From Myxococcales bacterium (GTDB lineage Bacteria; Myxococcota_A; Polyangia; Polyangiales; Polyangiaceae): a DNA stretch of 64,000 bases. Positions 8,824 to 17,733 of this stretch are shown here, one piece after another. Each line of letters opens with the position of its first letter. The stretch's first letter is position 1. The notes beneath the pieces are model-generated. The model saw nothing but the letters and a program-made list of their open reading frames with translations. It was not told where the DNA came from and searched no databases. The DNA lies in NCBI GenBank assembly GCA_903642325.1, contig CAHJWM010000027.1, positions 1 through 64,000 of the forward strand, written 5' to 3'. The position numbers and the translations under genes were made by a program.

Positions 8824-9795
8824 TCAGCTACGCGGGTCATTCATGGCCAGACGCGGCGGGATGCGCTCCGCCAAAAAATCGATGAAAGCCCTCACTTTCG
8901 CCGTCGCTCGCTGGCCCGACGGGTAAATGGCATCGATTGTAAACTCTGTGCGAGAGAAGTCTGCGAGCACTTCGATCAGAGTACCACTTCGAACGTGGTC
9001 GGCTACGACGAAACCGGGGACGCGCGAGAGACCGACGCCCGCCAAGGCGGCGAGGACCAGAGCTCCTCCGTTGTTCGAGGAAAAATTTGGCGTTGTCGGC
9101 AGCACCACCTCTTTGCCCCCGACGTCGAACCTCCAGCGGTGCATGGCTGGGCTCGATGTGTAACGAAGCAGCACATGTTCGGTTAGGTCAGTGGGCGTCC
9201 TTGGAACACCTCGTTTAGCGAAGTAAGCGTTCGATCCCACCACCACGAACCTGTCTCGCGCCAGCCTTCGTGCGGAAGCAAGGACGTCAGAAGAGCGGCT
9301 GACCCTCACCACGACGTCCCAACCGCCGGCGACTAGGTCGACGAACTGGTCGTCGAAGCACAGGTCCAGCTCGATTCGCGGATACAGCTCCAGAAATTCG
9401 GGCGTGATGGGTGCAATGTGCATCGAACCGAAAGAATTGGACGTATTCACTCGCAAGCTGCCGGCTGGCAGGGCAGCCATGGATTTGACGGTGCTTTCAG
9501 CGGCTTCGACGTCCGCGAGAATTTGAGTCGCGCTCTCGAGCAGCGATTTGCCCGCCTCGGTCAGCTCCACGTGGCGAGTCGTTCGAAGTAAGAGTTGGAC
9601 GTTGAGGCGCGCCTCCAGACGCGCGAGGCGCTTGCTGATGGTGGCTTTTGTCGTATCGAGCGCCCGGGCCGCTCGAGAAAACGACTGCGCCTGCGCGACG
9701 CGCACAAAAGCCGCGAGGTCGGCGAAGTCTTCCAAACCGGTGGATGGCCTCGCGAGTCGCAAGGCTGTCGTCACTCTCTGTACTGGTTTGAGCAC
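8824..9795 (-). CDS. LysR-family transcriptional regulator
   Basis: 323 residues. The winged helix-turn-helix is at about 21-80 (FVRVAQAQSFSRAARALDTT, then KRLARLEARLNVQLL), followed by a substrate-binding domain of the periplasmic-binding fold (about 110-310, GSLRVNTSNSFG and GVGLSRVPGFVV). Length is slightly above the typical 300, because the first 20 residues precede the usual LysR start; a TTG at 9735 or GTG at 9774 are alternative starts. No divergent partner: the next gene (antiporter) is co-directional and 37 bases away on the upstream side, so the regulated gene is unclear. The aromatic-acid type of CrgA-like LysR is the closest class by eye. Confidence 0.88.
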   Translation of the reverse strand: MLKPVQRVTTALRLARPSTGLEDFADLAAFVRVAQAQSFSRAARALDTTKATISKRLARLEARLNVQLLLRTTRHVELTEAGKSLLESATQILADVEAAESTVKSMAALPAGSLRVNTSNSFGSMHIAPITPEFLELYPRIELDLCFDDQFVDLVAGGWDVVVRVSRSSDVLASARRLARDRFVVVGSNAYFAKRGVPRTPTDLTEHVLLRYTSSPAMHRWRFDVGGKEVVLPTTPNFSSNNGGALVLAALAGVGLSRVPGFVVADHVRSGTLIEVLADFSRTEFTIDAIYPSGQRATAKVRAFIDFLAERIPPRLAMNDPRS

Positions 9796-9832
9796 TTCAG
9801 GGCGGCCTGTTCGATGGGCGTCTGGTTACTGG

Positions 9833-11182
9833 CTAGTGCTGGTGCAAGGCGAGGCCGGCCGCGGGAACGGTGGCCCGCCCGCTCGGCGGTGGATCCGCGA
9901 GGATCTCCTGACGAAGCAGAATCCGAATCAGTGGCGTTGCAATGTACGTGGAGGCCAACGCCATGACCACGAGCATCGTAAACATCGTGCGCGGCAAAAC
10001 CCCCAGATCGTAACCAACATTGATCGCGACCAACTCCATCAGCGCGCGAGTGTTCATACATACTCCAATCGCCGCTGCTCTTCGCTGGCTCTCTCCACCG
10101 AGGCGCGCGCCCAGATAGGCGCCACCGAATTTGGTTACAAAGGCGATCATCACGACGAGCAGGCACACCAGCCACTGGGACGCGCCAGCCAAGGCGCCGA
10201 TGTCCGTACGGAGACCGGTGAAGGCAAAGAAAATCGGCAAAAAGAAGCTACTTACCAGGGGAGAGATACGGACTTTCCACTCCTCTACGAATTCGCGATC
10301 GTCATGAAGCGCAACGCCCATGACGAACCCCCCGATGATTGCGAACACACCGATACTGGATGTGGCAGTGGCGGAGATGAAGAGGGCCAAGAGGATCCAG
10401 CCGATGGCGCTCGCGTCGAGCCGCCCGTGTCGTTCGCGATGCGTGCGCAGCGCCCGCTTTAGCAGGGGACGGCATAGGAACAAGACGAAACCGAGATAAG
10501 CCGAGAGCGCGACCAGCCGCTCGAGGCACCAGCTGACGGAGAACTCACGGCGAGCAATCAAAGTCACGCAGCCAAGCAAAAGCCAGCCCACCACATCATC
10601 GATGGCGGCCGCGCCAACCGTCAAAGCCGCGGTTCGCGTATGCGAAAGCCGAAGCTCCATGAAAATTCGCCCGAGGATCGGAATGGCCGTGATCGATAGT
10701 GCAATCCCGAAGAACAGGCGAAACCCAAGTAGATCGGGCCGCGGCTCCGGCATCCGCGCATAAAACCAGCCAGCGGTGGCCAAGCCGCTGAAGAACGGAA
10801 CGATCATTCCGGCCACGCTTACCAGGGCAACGGTTCGTTTCGACGCACGAAGAGCGTTCTTGAACTCGAACTCCAAGCCGATCTGGAACATCAACAAGAC
10901 CAGACCAACCTGCGCAAAGCCGATGAAGATTTTCGACGTCGAGGGGTCGAAGATGGTGTGCATCAGATTCGGAGCGAGCGCCCCGAGCGCGCTAGGGCCG
11001 AGCAACACCCCGGCAAGGATTTCGCCCGCGACATCGGTTTGCTTCAGCTTTTTAGCGGCCCACACCACGACTCGAGTGGCAACCAGGATCGCCACGATCT
11101 GAACGAGCATGTGGCGCACGATCGATTCTGCCGAGCTCCCAAGGGAGCTCTGGACGCCATTCGCGGCATCCGGCAGGTTCAT
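9833..11182 (-). CDS. Cation/proton antiporter (CPA2 / KefB-like)
   Basis: 449 residues with about 12-13 membrane helices, the transmembrane unit of a monovalent cation/H+ antiporter in the inner membrane. Family signatures are GEILAGVLLGPSALG near residue 53, FQIGLEFE, and AIDDVVGWLLL near 205, the Asp-Asp helix expected in CPA2 exchangers. It lacks the C-terminal RCK/TrkA-N nucleotide-binding domain of KefB/C. The start ATG overlaps the stop of the upstream di-iron oxidase gene (ATGA, 11179-11182), so it is translated with that oxidase operon. It may balance ions or pH for the pathway, or export a charged product; this is inference. Confidence 0.9.
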   Translation of the reverse strand: MNLPDAANGVQSSLGSSAESIVRHMLVQIVAILVATRVVVWAAKKLKQTDVAGEILAGVLLGPSALGALAPNLMHTIFDPSTSKIFIGFAQVGLVLLMFQIGLEFEFKNALRASKRTVALVSVAGMIVPFFSGLATAGWFYARMPEPRPDLLGFRLFFGIALSITAIPILGRIFMELRLSHTRTAALTVGAAAIDDVVGWLLLGCVTLIARREFSVSWCLERLVALSAYLGFVLFLCRPLLKRALRTHRERHGRLDASAIGWILLALFISATATSSIGVFAIIGGFVMGVALHDDREFVEEWKVRISPLVSSFFLPIFFAFTGLRTDIGALAGASQWLVCLLVVMIAFVTKFGGAYLGARLGGESQRRAAAIGVCMNTRALMELVAINVGYDLGVLPRTMFTMLVVMALASTYIATPLIRILLRQEILADPPPSGRATVPAAGLALHQH

Positions 11183-11997
11183 TGCGCGCTCCTGGCAAGC
11201 GGCGCGTGCTTAGCGAGGCTCGCCCGTTCCACTAGGTCGTCTAGATAACGCTTCGACGTTTCGAGACAAGTTGCGATCCCCTCGGCAATCAGCGGGCGCA
11301 CCGACGGGTCTCGGGCGATGCTGGGAGCGATCACGTCGTCGAGCCACTCGCGCGCGTGGTCGTCGTCGCAATCGAGATGGACGCGAATGAATTCGCAATC
11401 TCGCTTGCCAAAGCCGAGCCGCTCGAGCCCGCGGCCCATGTGGATCAGCCGATGACGCGCCATCGCTTCGACCGCGAACAGCGATCCGACGAGATGCCAA
11501 GGCTCGAGATAATATCCGTAATAAAAGACCAATGTGCGATCGATCAGGCTCGGGTAGACGGCGATGGGCACGGGACCTGCTGCGCGTTTGACGGCGAGAA
11601 AAAGCCGACGCATCAAGTCGGCGTGTGGCTCGGGAACGTGCTCGTCTTCGATGTTCCTGAGGATGGCGGCTCGCCCGCGCTCGGTTTTTTGCACCGCCAA
11701 GGTTTTAGACACGAGACCCAAGAAAGATGGGTACGCCCAGTTCTCGAGCAAAAATGAGGCGTACTCTTGCACAGTGAGCGCTTCCGCCAGGTGCTCGTAA
11801 AATTCATGCCGGTGAGCCACATGGTTCGAAACGGCCGCCCCCCAGTCCGCGTCGTCCCGGGCGGCGATGGCTTGACTTGCCGCGCGGTCGCGCTCGCGTT
11901 CGGCGTCCCACCAGCGCTCGAGACTCACTGAATCCTCCGCCGAGAGCTTTGATCCCATTCGTTCTGCACAAGCACGCAAGAGTGATTCGTCGGTCAT
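11179..11997 (-). CDS. Haem-oxygenase-like di-iron oxidase (HDO family)
   Basis: 272 residues, all helical. The ligand pattern of haem-oxygenase-like di-iron enzymes (UndA, SznF relatives) can be read in order: a Glu in HEFYEHL (about 65-68), E117-x-x-H120 (NIEDEH), E177 (GSLFAVEA), and H207-x3-D211-x2-H214 (HLDCDDDH). All six metal positions seem present, so it should be active. Known members use O2 to desaturate, decarboxylate, N-oxygenate or cleave C-C bonds of amino- or fatty-acid substrates. ATG follows the P450 stop by one base, and its own stop overlaps the antiporter start. It could be annotated elsewhere only as iron-containing redox enzyme or TenA/PqqC-like protein. Confidence 0.82.
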   Translation of the reverse strand: MTDESLLRACAERMGSKLSAEDSVSLERWWDAERERDRAASQAIAARDDADWGAAVSNHVAHRHEFYEHLAEALTVQEYASFLLENWAYPSFLGLVSKTLAVQKTERGRAAILRNIEDEHVPEPHADLMRRLFLAVKRAAGPVPIAVYPSLIDRTLVFYYGYYLEPWHLVGSLFAVEAMARHRLIHMGRGLERLGFGKRDCEFIRVHLDCDDDHAREWLDDVIAPSIARDPSVRPLIAEGIATCLETSKRYLDDLVERASLAKHAPLARSAQ

Positions 11998-11998
11998 G

Positions 11999-13405
11999 TC
12001 ACGTTCCGATGAAGGGGCACGCGGGAGGTGGCGCGCGGGGAGGTTCTTGATGGGCGAAATAGCTGCGGCATAAACCGAGACGCCGTGCGTCGAGCACCAT
12101 GTACGTGCCCAGCACGAGTTGAATCAGGCTTCGCCCCACGTCTTCCCAGCGGTCGCGCATTCGAAGCCAGACGAGCGAAAGTCTGCGACGGGCCTTGCCG
12201 GCTTCACCGTTCGAAGCAGGGCCGCGTGGGACGAGCAGGCAGGGTCCGCGATTGCTGAGCGAGCGTGTGTGCAGCGCGCTCGACGCCAGGCTAAAACCGC
12301 GCAGTATTTCGCGTGTAACGCTGCGCATGGTGATGAGGGCCATGGCTTGCGCCGGGCAGGAGCGATTTTCCGGTACACCAAAAGGGATGTAGTTGGAGTC
12401 GCGGACCGAAAGCTTTTTCCAGCGCTCGGGATCGAAGCGCTCGGGCGAGGTGTAGCCGCTGCCGTGATAAGCTGGGTAATCGAAGCAAAGCACGGTGCCT
12501 GCTGGTATCACCGGTTCACCCGCTTTGCCGGGGATGGCACTGGACGTGATGCGGTGCGCGATCCCAAACAGCGGATACAAGCGAAACGTCTCGGTGACGA
12601 CGCGATCGATCGCGCGGTCGTCGTCGAGTGCGACGACTAGACGCGCCAACTCTACCGGGTGCTCGGCAAGAGCCAAAAGAACGTGGGCCATCGCTTCCGA
12701 CGATTGGACAATGGCAGTATTGAAGAAAACACCCTGTAGATAAAGCGCCTTCTCTGCGTCGCTCAGGCCCGCAGGGAGCGTGTGAGTCACTTGCCCATTG
12801 GCGATCTGAGCCTCGAGGTAGCGCGTCAGGCCGGCGCGACGCTCCATATGTCGAAGGCTCAGGCACTTGAGCGCGGTGACGACGTCGTCGGCGTTGCCAA
12901 CGATCAACGCTCGCGCCTCGGCGGTTGGTGGCTGCCCGAAAACGAGCGTGTGATAGAATTCCGCCCAAATTGGCATCATCAGATCGCGTAGGCGCACGCA
13001 GGTGGGCGTCTCGATCTTCGCCTCGGCGAGCACTCGCGACGTCGCTTGCGTCGCCAAGCCTTCGGCAGCGTGCTTGGGAATCGCAAGAATCCGGCGTGTT
13101 GCCGAGGCGACCTGGTCGTAGCGCGGGCCAGGCTCTAGGTGCTCTTGGTGCAGCTCGGGGCCGGGGGCAAGCCAGTACCAGAATAGGTCCGAAAGCGCAG
13201 CGCCGCGACTTCGCCCATTCGACGCGGGGCTCGCGTAGAGCTCTTCGAAACGGTCGATGCCGATATTACCGGGGACCGAAAGGCCCTCTGGCCCGTTTAG
13301 CGCGGTGAAAACTCGCATCCGAAGCCGCACAACGAGCGGAGGCAGCCACCAGGGCATGCTGATGAGGCCAGCGCCAACCAGAAGAAGCCCGACTACCGCG
13401 CTCAT
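11999..13405 (-). CDS. Cytochrome P450
   Basis: 468 residues. ExxR is E272-R275 (ETFRLYP); the haem loop is FGVPENRSC with ligand C350. The N terminus is hydrophobic (MSAVVGLLLVGAGL), unusual for a soluble bacterial P450 and suggesting membrane association. The I-helix region (GVFFNTAIVQSSE, about 225-237) lacks the usual acid-threonine pair that handles O2 protons, so chemistry may be atypical. After the haem domain there is an extra tail of about 80 residues with no known motif. I chose ATG 13405 because it overlaps the stop of the upstream FMN enzyme (ATGA); the frame is open further upstream but inside that gene. Confidence 0.9.
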   Translation of the reverse strand: MSAVVGLLLVGAGLISMPWWLPPLVVRLRMRVFTALNGPEGLSVPGNIGIDRFEELYASPASNGRSRGAALSDLFWYWLAPGPELHQEHLEPGPRYDQVASATRRILAIPKHAAEGLATQATSRVLAEAKIETPTCVRLRDLMMPIWAEFYHTLVFGQPPTAEARALIVGNADDVVTALKCLSLRHMERRAGLTRYLEAQIANGQVTHTLPAGLSDAEKALYLQGVFFNTAIVQSSEAMAHVLLALAEHPVELARLVVALDDDRAIDRVVTETFRLYPLFGIAHRITSSAIPGKAGEPVIPAGTVLCFDYPAYHGSGYTSPERFDPERWKKLSVRDSNYIPFGVPENRSCPAQAMALITMRSVTREILRGFSLASSALHTRSLSNRGPCLLVPRGPASNGEAGKARRRLSLVWLRMRDRWEDVGRSLIQLVLGTYMVLDARRLGLCRSYFAHQEPPRAPPPACPFIGT

Positions 13406-14454
13406 CGCGCGCTCCACGTCGTCACCGCTGAAGCACCGACGTCGGAGAGACGAGCGATTCCGCAAAGCGCTAACGCACGCCTGACTTCTTCGGCAAACAG
13501 GGTGAGCACTTGCTCTACGCCGCGTTGACCAGCGCTCGCGAGTCCCCAAATGACCGGCCGCCCGATGCCGACCGCTGAGGCACCGAGCGCAAACGCTTTG
13601 ATGACGTCTGTGCCGCGTCGAACGCCGCCGTCGACCAGAACCGGGATGGCGCCGCCGACTGCGGTGGCGATCGCGGGCAAGAGGGCTATCGCAGGCGGCA
13701 TTGAATCCAGCTGTCGACCGCCGTGATTGGAGACGACGAGCGCGTTGACTCCGTGTTCCGTGGCGAGCACAGCATCCTCAGGATGCGCAATGCCTTTCAG
13801 CACGATGGGTAGATCGGTCTTGCTACGAAGCCAGTCGATTGCCTCCCACGAGAGGTCGGGGGTAAAGGCGATTTTGCGGACTTTGCCGGATTTATCGCGC
13901 ATATTTTCACACTCGAGACCAACAGGTAGATCCAAAAAGCAGTTGCGAAGGTCGCGTTCACGCAGGCCCAGAACCGGCGAGTCGACGCTGACCACGATCG
14001 CCGAACAGCCGGCGCGCTCCGCGCGTCGGACTACTGCTTCGGTGAACGGGCGATCGGGCTGCACGTACAGCTGGAACCAAATGTCGACCGTCGGGGCCGC
14101 CTTACGCACATCTTCGATCGAAACGGTCGACGCCATGCTCGCAATGAACAGCGCGCCGGCCGCCTGACAGGCCCGCGCCGTGGCGACTTCCCCGTCCGGA
14201 TGCGCCAGCTTGTGAAATGCGGTTGGCGCAACGACGACGGGCGAAGAAAGCGATAAGCCGAGCAGCGAGGTCCCGAGCTCGACGGCCTTCACGCCGCGCA
14301 GCACACGCGGCACCAGGCGGATAAGCTCGAAGGCGGCTTCGTTATCGCGCAAAGTCAGCTCGTCCCCGGCCCCGCCCGCAAAAAAGTCGTAGACCGCGGC
14401 ATCGAGTGAGCTCCGCGCGAGCCCTTCGAAGTCACGCAAGCGGAGAGCCGTCAT
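13402..14454 (-). CDS. FMN-dependent alpha-hydroxy-acid oxidase/dehydrogenase
   Basis: 350-residue TIM-barrel flavoenzyme that oxidises an L-2-hydroxy acid to the 2-oxo acid. Signature pieces are DFFAGGAGDELTLRDN (25-39), the substrate tyrosine in WFQLY (130), lysine K220 in VLKGI, and the catalytic loop SNHGGRQLD with H244 and R247. Phosphate-binding VDGGVRRGTDV and GIGRP follow. Glycolate oxidase, lactate oxidase and 4-hydroxymandelate oxidase share this fold; the short, soluble form is closest to the last group. It starts 3 bases after the flavoprotein gene and overlaps the P450 gene by 4, so it is firmly inside the operon. Confidence 0.92.
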   Translation of the reverse strand: MTALRLRDFEGLARSSLDAAVYDFFAGGAGDELTLRDNEAAFELIRLVPRVLRGVKAVELGTSLLGLSLSSPVVVAPTAFHKLAHPDGEVATARACQAAGALFIASMASTVSIEDVRKAAPTVDIWFQLYVQPDRPFTEAVVRRAERAGCSAIVVSVDSPVLGLRERDLRNCFLDLPVGLECENMRDKSGKVRKIAFTPDLSWEAIDWLRSKTDLPIVLKGIAHPEDAVLATEHGVNALVVSNHGGRQLDSMPPAIALLPAIATAVGGAIPVLVDGGVRRGTDVIKAFALGASAVGIGRPVIWGLASAGQRGVEQVLTLFAEEVRRALALCGIARLSDVGASAVTTWSAR

Positions 14455-14457
14455 CGG

Positions 14458-16047
14458 CTAAACCGCTAGTGAGGCGTACGGAGCGCGAGCACCACCGTGA
14501 ACCCCGAGCTGACGCTCGAAGAAAGCGAGCAGCGGCTCGCGATGAGCGACGTCGTCCGTCCAATCGTTTTCCAGATTCTCGGCGACGTGGTGTACAGAGA
14601 CGACTTCTCCTCGCACATAGAAGCGGATCACGGGATGCAAGTAGTGCCCCTCGTGCGCACGCGCCGGGTCGTTCTGTGCCGCACGCCCGACTTCGACATC
14701 GAAGGGGTCCTTCTTGTCGTGATCGGGACCGTACTCCAGGGTGATCGAAAAGAAGCTACCGCTCGGGTTCAACTCGACTGCGCGGTCGAGCGGCTGCTCT
14801 TCGCAATACCGCGCGTGCTGGCGAGCGCCGAGATAGATGATATCTGCCATGAAGCCAAATAGCTGCCAGAGCGCCGACGTGCGGTTGACGCGCGCAAGCA
14901 CCGTATCGGCGAGAGTGCCTGGGTCGAGCGGCAGGTCGATAGACGGCCACTGCCTGCCTTCGAAATTCTCATCCAGGATCCGCGCCAGAGCGCGGACGCT
15001 GTATCGGAAGCCGTGCACGAATCCATTGGTCGACTTCTTGAAGTCGCGCACCTGCATCAACGTGCCGGCAAAGTAAAGTCCGGGAACATTGGTCGACTCG
15101 AACGAAGACGTCTGCTTCGGAAACTTCGCCGAATGGACGAGCTCCGGACGGCACTCGGCGTCGAAAATGCTGTCGTCGAAGCGAAAGCCAGTGCAGACGA
15201 TGACGCGATCGTAGCGGATCGCTTTTTTGACCTCGTTGGCTCGAGAAAAACTGAAGGTAACGAGATACCGGCCGTTGTCTTTTTCGACCGACACGAGGTT
15301 GCCGTCGAGAATCGCATTTTGCGATTTCAGTTGATAAGTGTCGAGGAAGTTGTTGTTTACTGCGCGCAAGTGACCCACGTAGTGGGTACGCCAGGCGAAG
15401 CGCAAAGAGCTCGGCCCGGCAACGTGAATCGCCGCTGCGGTTCCAACCAAGTTGTCGGCCGTCTCGAAGGCCGAGTTCCCTTTGCCGAGAATGAGCACGC
15501 GCTGATTGATGAAGCCTTGGGGATCGACCGAGACATCTTCGTACTTTTCCGCCAAGTCGATTCCGGGCACGGCCGGAATGAACGGCTTTGAAACACCGGT
15601 GGCGATGACGAGGTGCTTCGGCTGGTATACGGCACCCTGCGAGTCGGTAAGGGCGAAGCGCGAGCTATGCCCATTTCGCTGTAATCGCGAGACTCTTTCG
15701 ATACGCGTGTTGTAGAGCACCGGCAGCGCATGGCGCTCGGCGAAGTCTGCCAAGTAACGAACGTAGTCTTCCGCGCTCGGAAAGTAGGCCTGTGAGAAAG
15801 TAGAAAAACGCCTGTCCTGCCGATCTTCCAGGAGCGAATTCCAATCCATTCGCAAGTTGTGCTCGGGGTCGTCCGACCCGGTATTCACCTTATTTACGGA
15901 GATCAGCGTGCGATGCCGCGGAAACGTCCGGAAAAAAGTCGCGGGGCCTGCTCCGGCTTCGAAGATTGAAACATCGGCACCCGAGCTCCGCAAAAAATGA
16001 CCGAGCTGCAATCCGGCAGGGCCGGCTCCGAGAATAGCGTAGTCCAT
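14458..16047 (-). CDS. FAD-dependent monooxygenase-like oxidoreductase (FOXRED2-like)
   Basis: 529 residues. FAD-binding GAGPAGLQLG is at residues 7-16 and a second Rossmann motif for NAD(P)H, LILGKGNSAFETAD, near 205, the arrangement of class B flavin monooxygenases. ATGVSKPFIP and FAGTLMQVRDFKKS are further flavoprotein signatures. The C-terminal 150 residues (from about 380) are an added domain seen in FOXRED2-type proteins. Start ATG 16047 has GGAGAGG two bases upstream; the frame is open to 16383 but without a ribosome-binding site. It is the first gene of the five-gene operon. Likely a hydroxylase of N, S or ketone; substrate unknown. Confidence 0.88.
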   Translation of the reverse strand: MDYAILGAGPAGLQLGHFLRSSGADVSIFEAGAGPATFFRTFPRHRTLISVNKVNTGSDDPEHNLRMDWNSLLEDRQDRRFSTFSQAYFPSAEDYVRYLADFAERHALPVLYNTRIERVSRLQRNGHSSRFALTDSQGAVYQPKHLVIATGVSKPFIPAVPGIDLAEKYEDVSVDPQGFINQRVLILGKGNSAFETADNLVGTAAAIHVAGPSSLRFAWRTHYVGHLRAVNNNFLDTYQLKSQNAILDGNLVSVEKDNGRYLVTFSFSRANEVKKAIRYDRVIVCTGFRFDDSIFDAECRPELVHSAKFPKQTSSFESTNVPGLYFAGTLMQVRDFKKSTNGFVHGFRYSVRALARILDENFEGRQWPSIDLPLDPGTLADTVLARVNRTSALWQLFGFMADIIYLGARQHARYCEEQPLDRAVELNPSGSFFSITLEYGPDHDKKDPFDVEVGRAAQNDPARAHEGHYLHPVIRFYVRGEVVSVHHVAENLENDWTDDVAHREPLLAFFERQLGVHGGARAPYASLAV

Positions 16048-17029
16048 AGCCTCTCCAAATCGCGCCCCATCGCGCGGTGTTGCGAGTCGGGTAATTGCAC
16101 GCACCCAATGCAAAGTGTAGGCCGTTTTCGGAAACACTCTGTTCGCGGCAAGTAGTTCGGCGCTGCGGAGCAGGTCGCACTCTTGGAAGATCACGTCCTT
16201 TAGCGCTGTCTTCGTACGCAATTTGAAAGCGTGCGCCGCGCCAGCGTTGGAGCTCGTGCGACACCCACGCAACGTAAGCCCGAGGCGCGGGTCTGGCCGA
16301 CGTATCCCCGATACTAGTAAGCCCCGCGCTCCCAGCGCTACTCTGCAACCGCAAGTTGTCAGCGCAGGTTTGCACTTGCGCAATTTCTAGACCTAGTCGC
16401 CGGTGCGACGTCCAGCGGGTCGCAGCTCGCTGCTCCCGCTTCAGCCGCGCCGGCCTCGCCCGCTTGGCTTGCGTTAGCATCGATACCACCGGTACCGGCA
16501 CCGGCGCTGGCGCCGCCCGCGCCCGCGCTACCACCCAGCTCAGCGCCGCCGGCGCCAGCGCTCGTGCCGAAGCCGCTAGCGCCCGCACCGGCGCCCGCCA
16601 ACCAAGTTGCTACCGATGATCAAGTCCAACTTCGAGCCAGATCCCGAGATCGGGCCTACGGCAAATCGCCCGAGCCAAGCCGGCGCACGCAGCCGCACTC
16701 GACACGGCGCCTAAGCGAACCAGCCTCCTAGTCCAATGAATGGCCACCGCGCCGGCGAATGTAGCACTCCGAGCATGAATCGCGCTTTGGCTCGTGGGCT
16801 GAGCGATTGTGCCTCGAACACGGGTGCTCGCAGCGTGGCGGTGGGCGCCACCGCGACGGGTCGAACTCGCGAGGGCCACTACGAGCCCGTTCGGCTCGTC
16901 GGGCAAGCCGTGATAGGCGCACACCGGCGTGTCCGTGACAGTCGAAGTCGGTCGTCGAATCAAGTCCAATTCTGACAGCGATGTCAGAGCGCGCTTGCGG
17001 GCGCCGCGCGAGACGCCTCGAATCATGCG
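16048..17029. other. Promoter side of the oxidase operon and gene debris
   Basis: About 980 bases. The operon promoter must lie in 16048-16350, but no strong -35/-10 pair stands out. A Gly/Ala-linker fragment lies at 16359-16601. Minus-strand frame 16610-17026 has an implausible, motif-free translation. No RNA gene seen. Confidence 0.4.
16359..16601 (-). pseudogene. Gly/Ala-rich lipoprotein-linker fragment
   Basis: The frame translates to about 60 residues of Gly/Ala/Ser linker (GAGGAELGGSAGAGGASA) followed by a short polar tail containing one Cys (AASCDPLDV). Such linkers occur after the lipobox in myxobacterial lipoproteins, as at 1-286 and 62373-63533. Here no signal peptide precedes it (an in-frame TGA lies just upstream) and no domain follows. 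Either a remnant of such a gene or a chance GC-rich frame. Confidence 0.3.
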
Positions 17030-17625
17030 TCGATCGGGCGCGGCATTGTCCGGAGTAGACGGCGGGCTCGAGCTTCGCGGTGGCGCCTTCCCGAAGGTGC
17101 AGACCCCTTTTCGTTCGCGGTAGCGCTCGGCATGCGCCGCGGCAACTGGGGCTTGTTCGAGAAAGCCAATCGCGACTCGCGCGAAGAGCGCGTGCGCCTC
17201 GAAGCTTATCCGCGTCTACTCACAACGAAAGAATTCGCCTGAGTCTGATCGCGACCGCAGGTCTGAGCTTTGGCCGACGCTATCATCCGTTGATCGCGCC
17301 GGCACGCTTTCACCCGATAAACGAGGACAACGAGGGGACCTATCCCGGCCCCACGCTGGACCCGCAAGTGCTACGCGACGAAACGCGCGTCGAAGGCAGC
17401 ATCGGCGTCGAAATGCGGGAAAAGCGAGTCTTCGCTAGCCTGGTATTGATGCCCTATCTGGTCGCCGCCTCGGGTTCACCCAGCGGGTCGTGTCGCGTGT
17501 GCGATCACTGGGACCTGGACAGTTACCATTCGAACTTCGGGGCCGCCCTGTTCTTCTCGTTCGGTATCTCATTTTCGCTCACGAAGTCGCGCCTGCCAAC
17601 GAGAGAGCGACCAAATTTTGCTTAA
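17030..17625 (+). pseudogene. Frameshifted outer-membrane-protein-like gene
   Basis: Three successive plus-strand frames each carry plausible beta-barrel sequence that reads as one protein if two shifts are repaired: GVDGGLELRGGAF (17030-17095), then DPFSFAVALGMRRGNWGLFE and REERVRLEAYP (about 17097-17230), then RIRLSLIATAGLSFGRRYHP to GAALFFSFGISFSLTKS (about 17230-17610). The shifts fall near 17095 and 17230. Alternating hydrophobic/polar residues and the aromatic, Gly-rich strands suggest an outer-membrane protein C terminus. No family name is possible, and the N terminus is missing. Only the last segment would appear as an uninterrupted frame. Confidence 0.4.
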
Positions 17626-17733
17626 CTGATTTCGGTGCAGTTCTTCTCGACTGCGCTGAAGTGCCGGCGAGGGCGCTTCGCAACTGTCTCAAGTGCAGCC
17701 CTGCTTAAGCCTGGTGAAGCCGCGCTCTTACTT

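Noticed and set aside
16610-17026. 138-residue minus-strand frame
   Set aside because: No motif, no ribosome-binding site; overlaps debris around a frameshifted gene.
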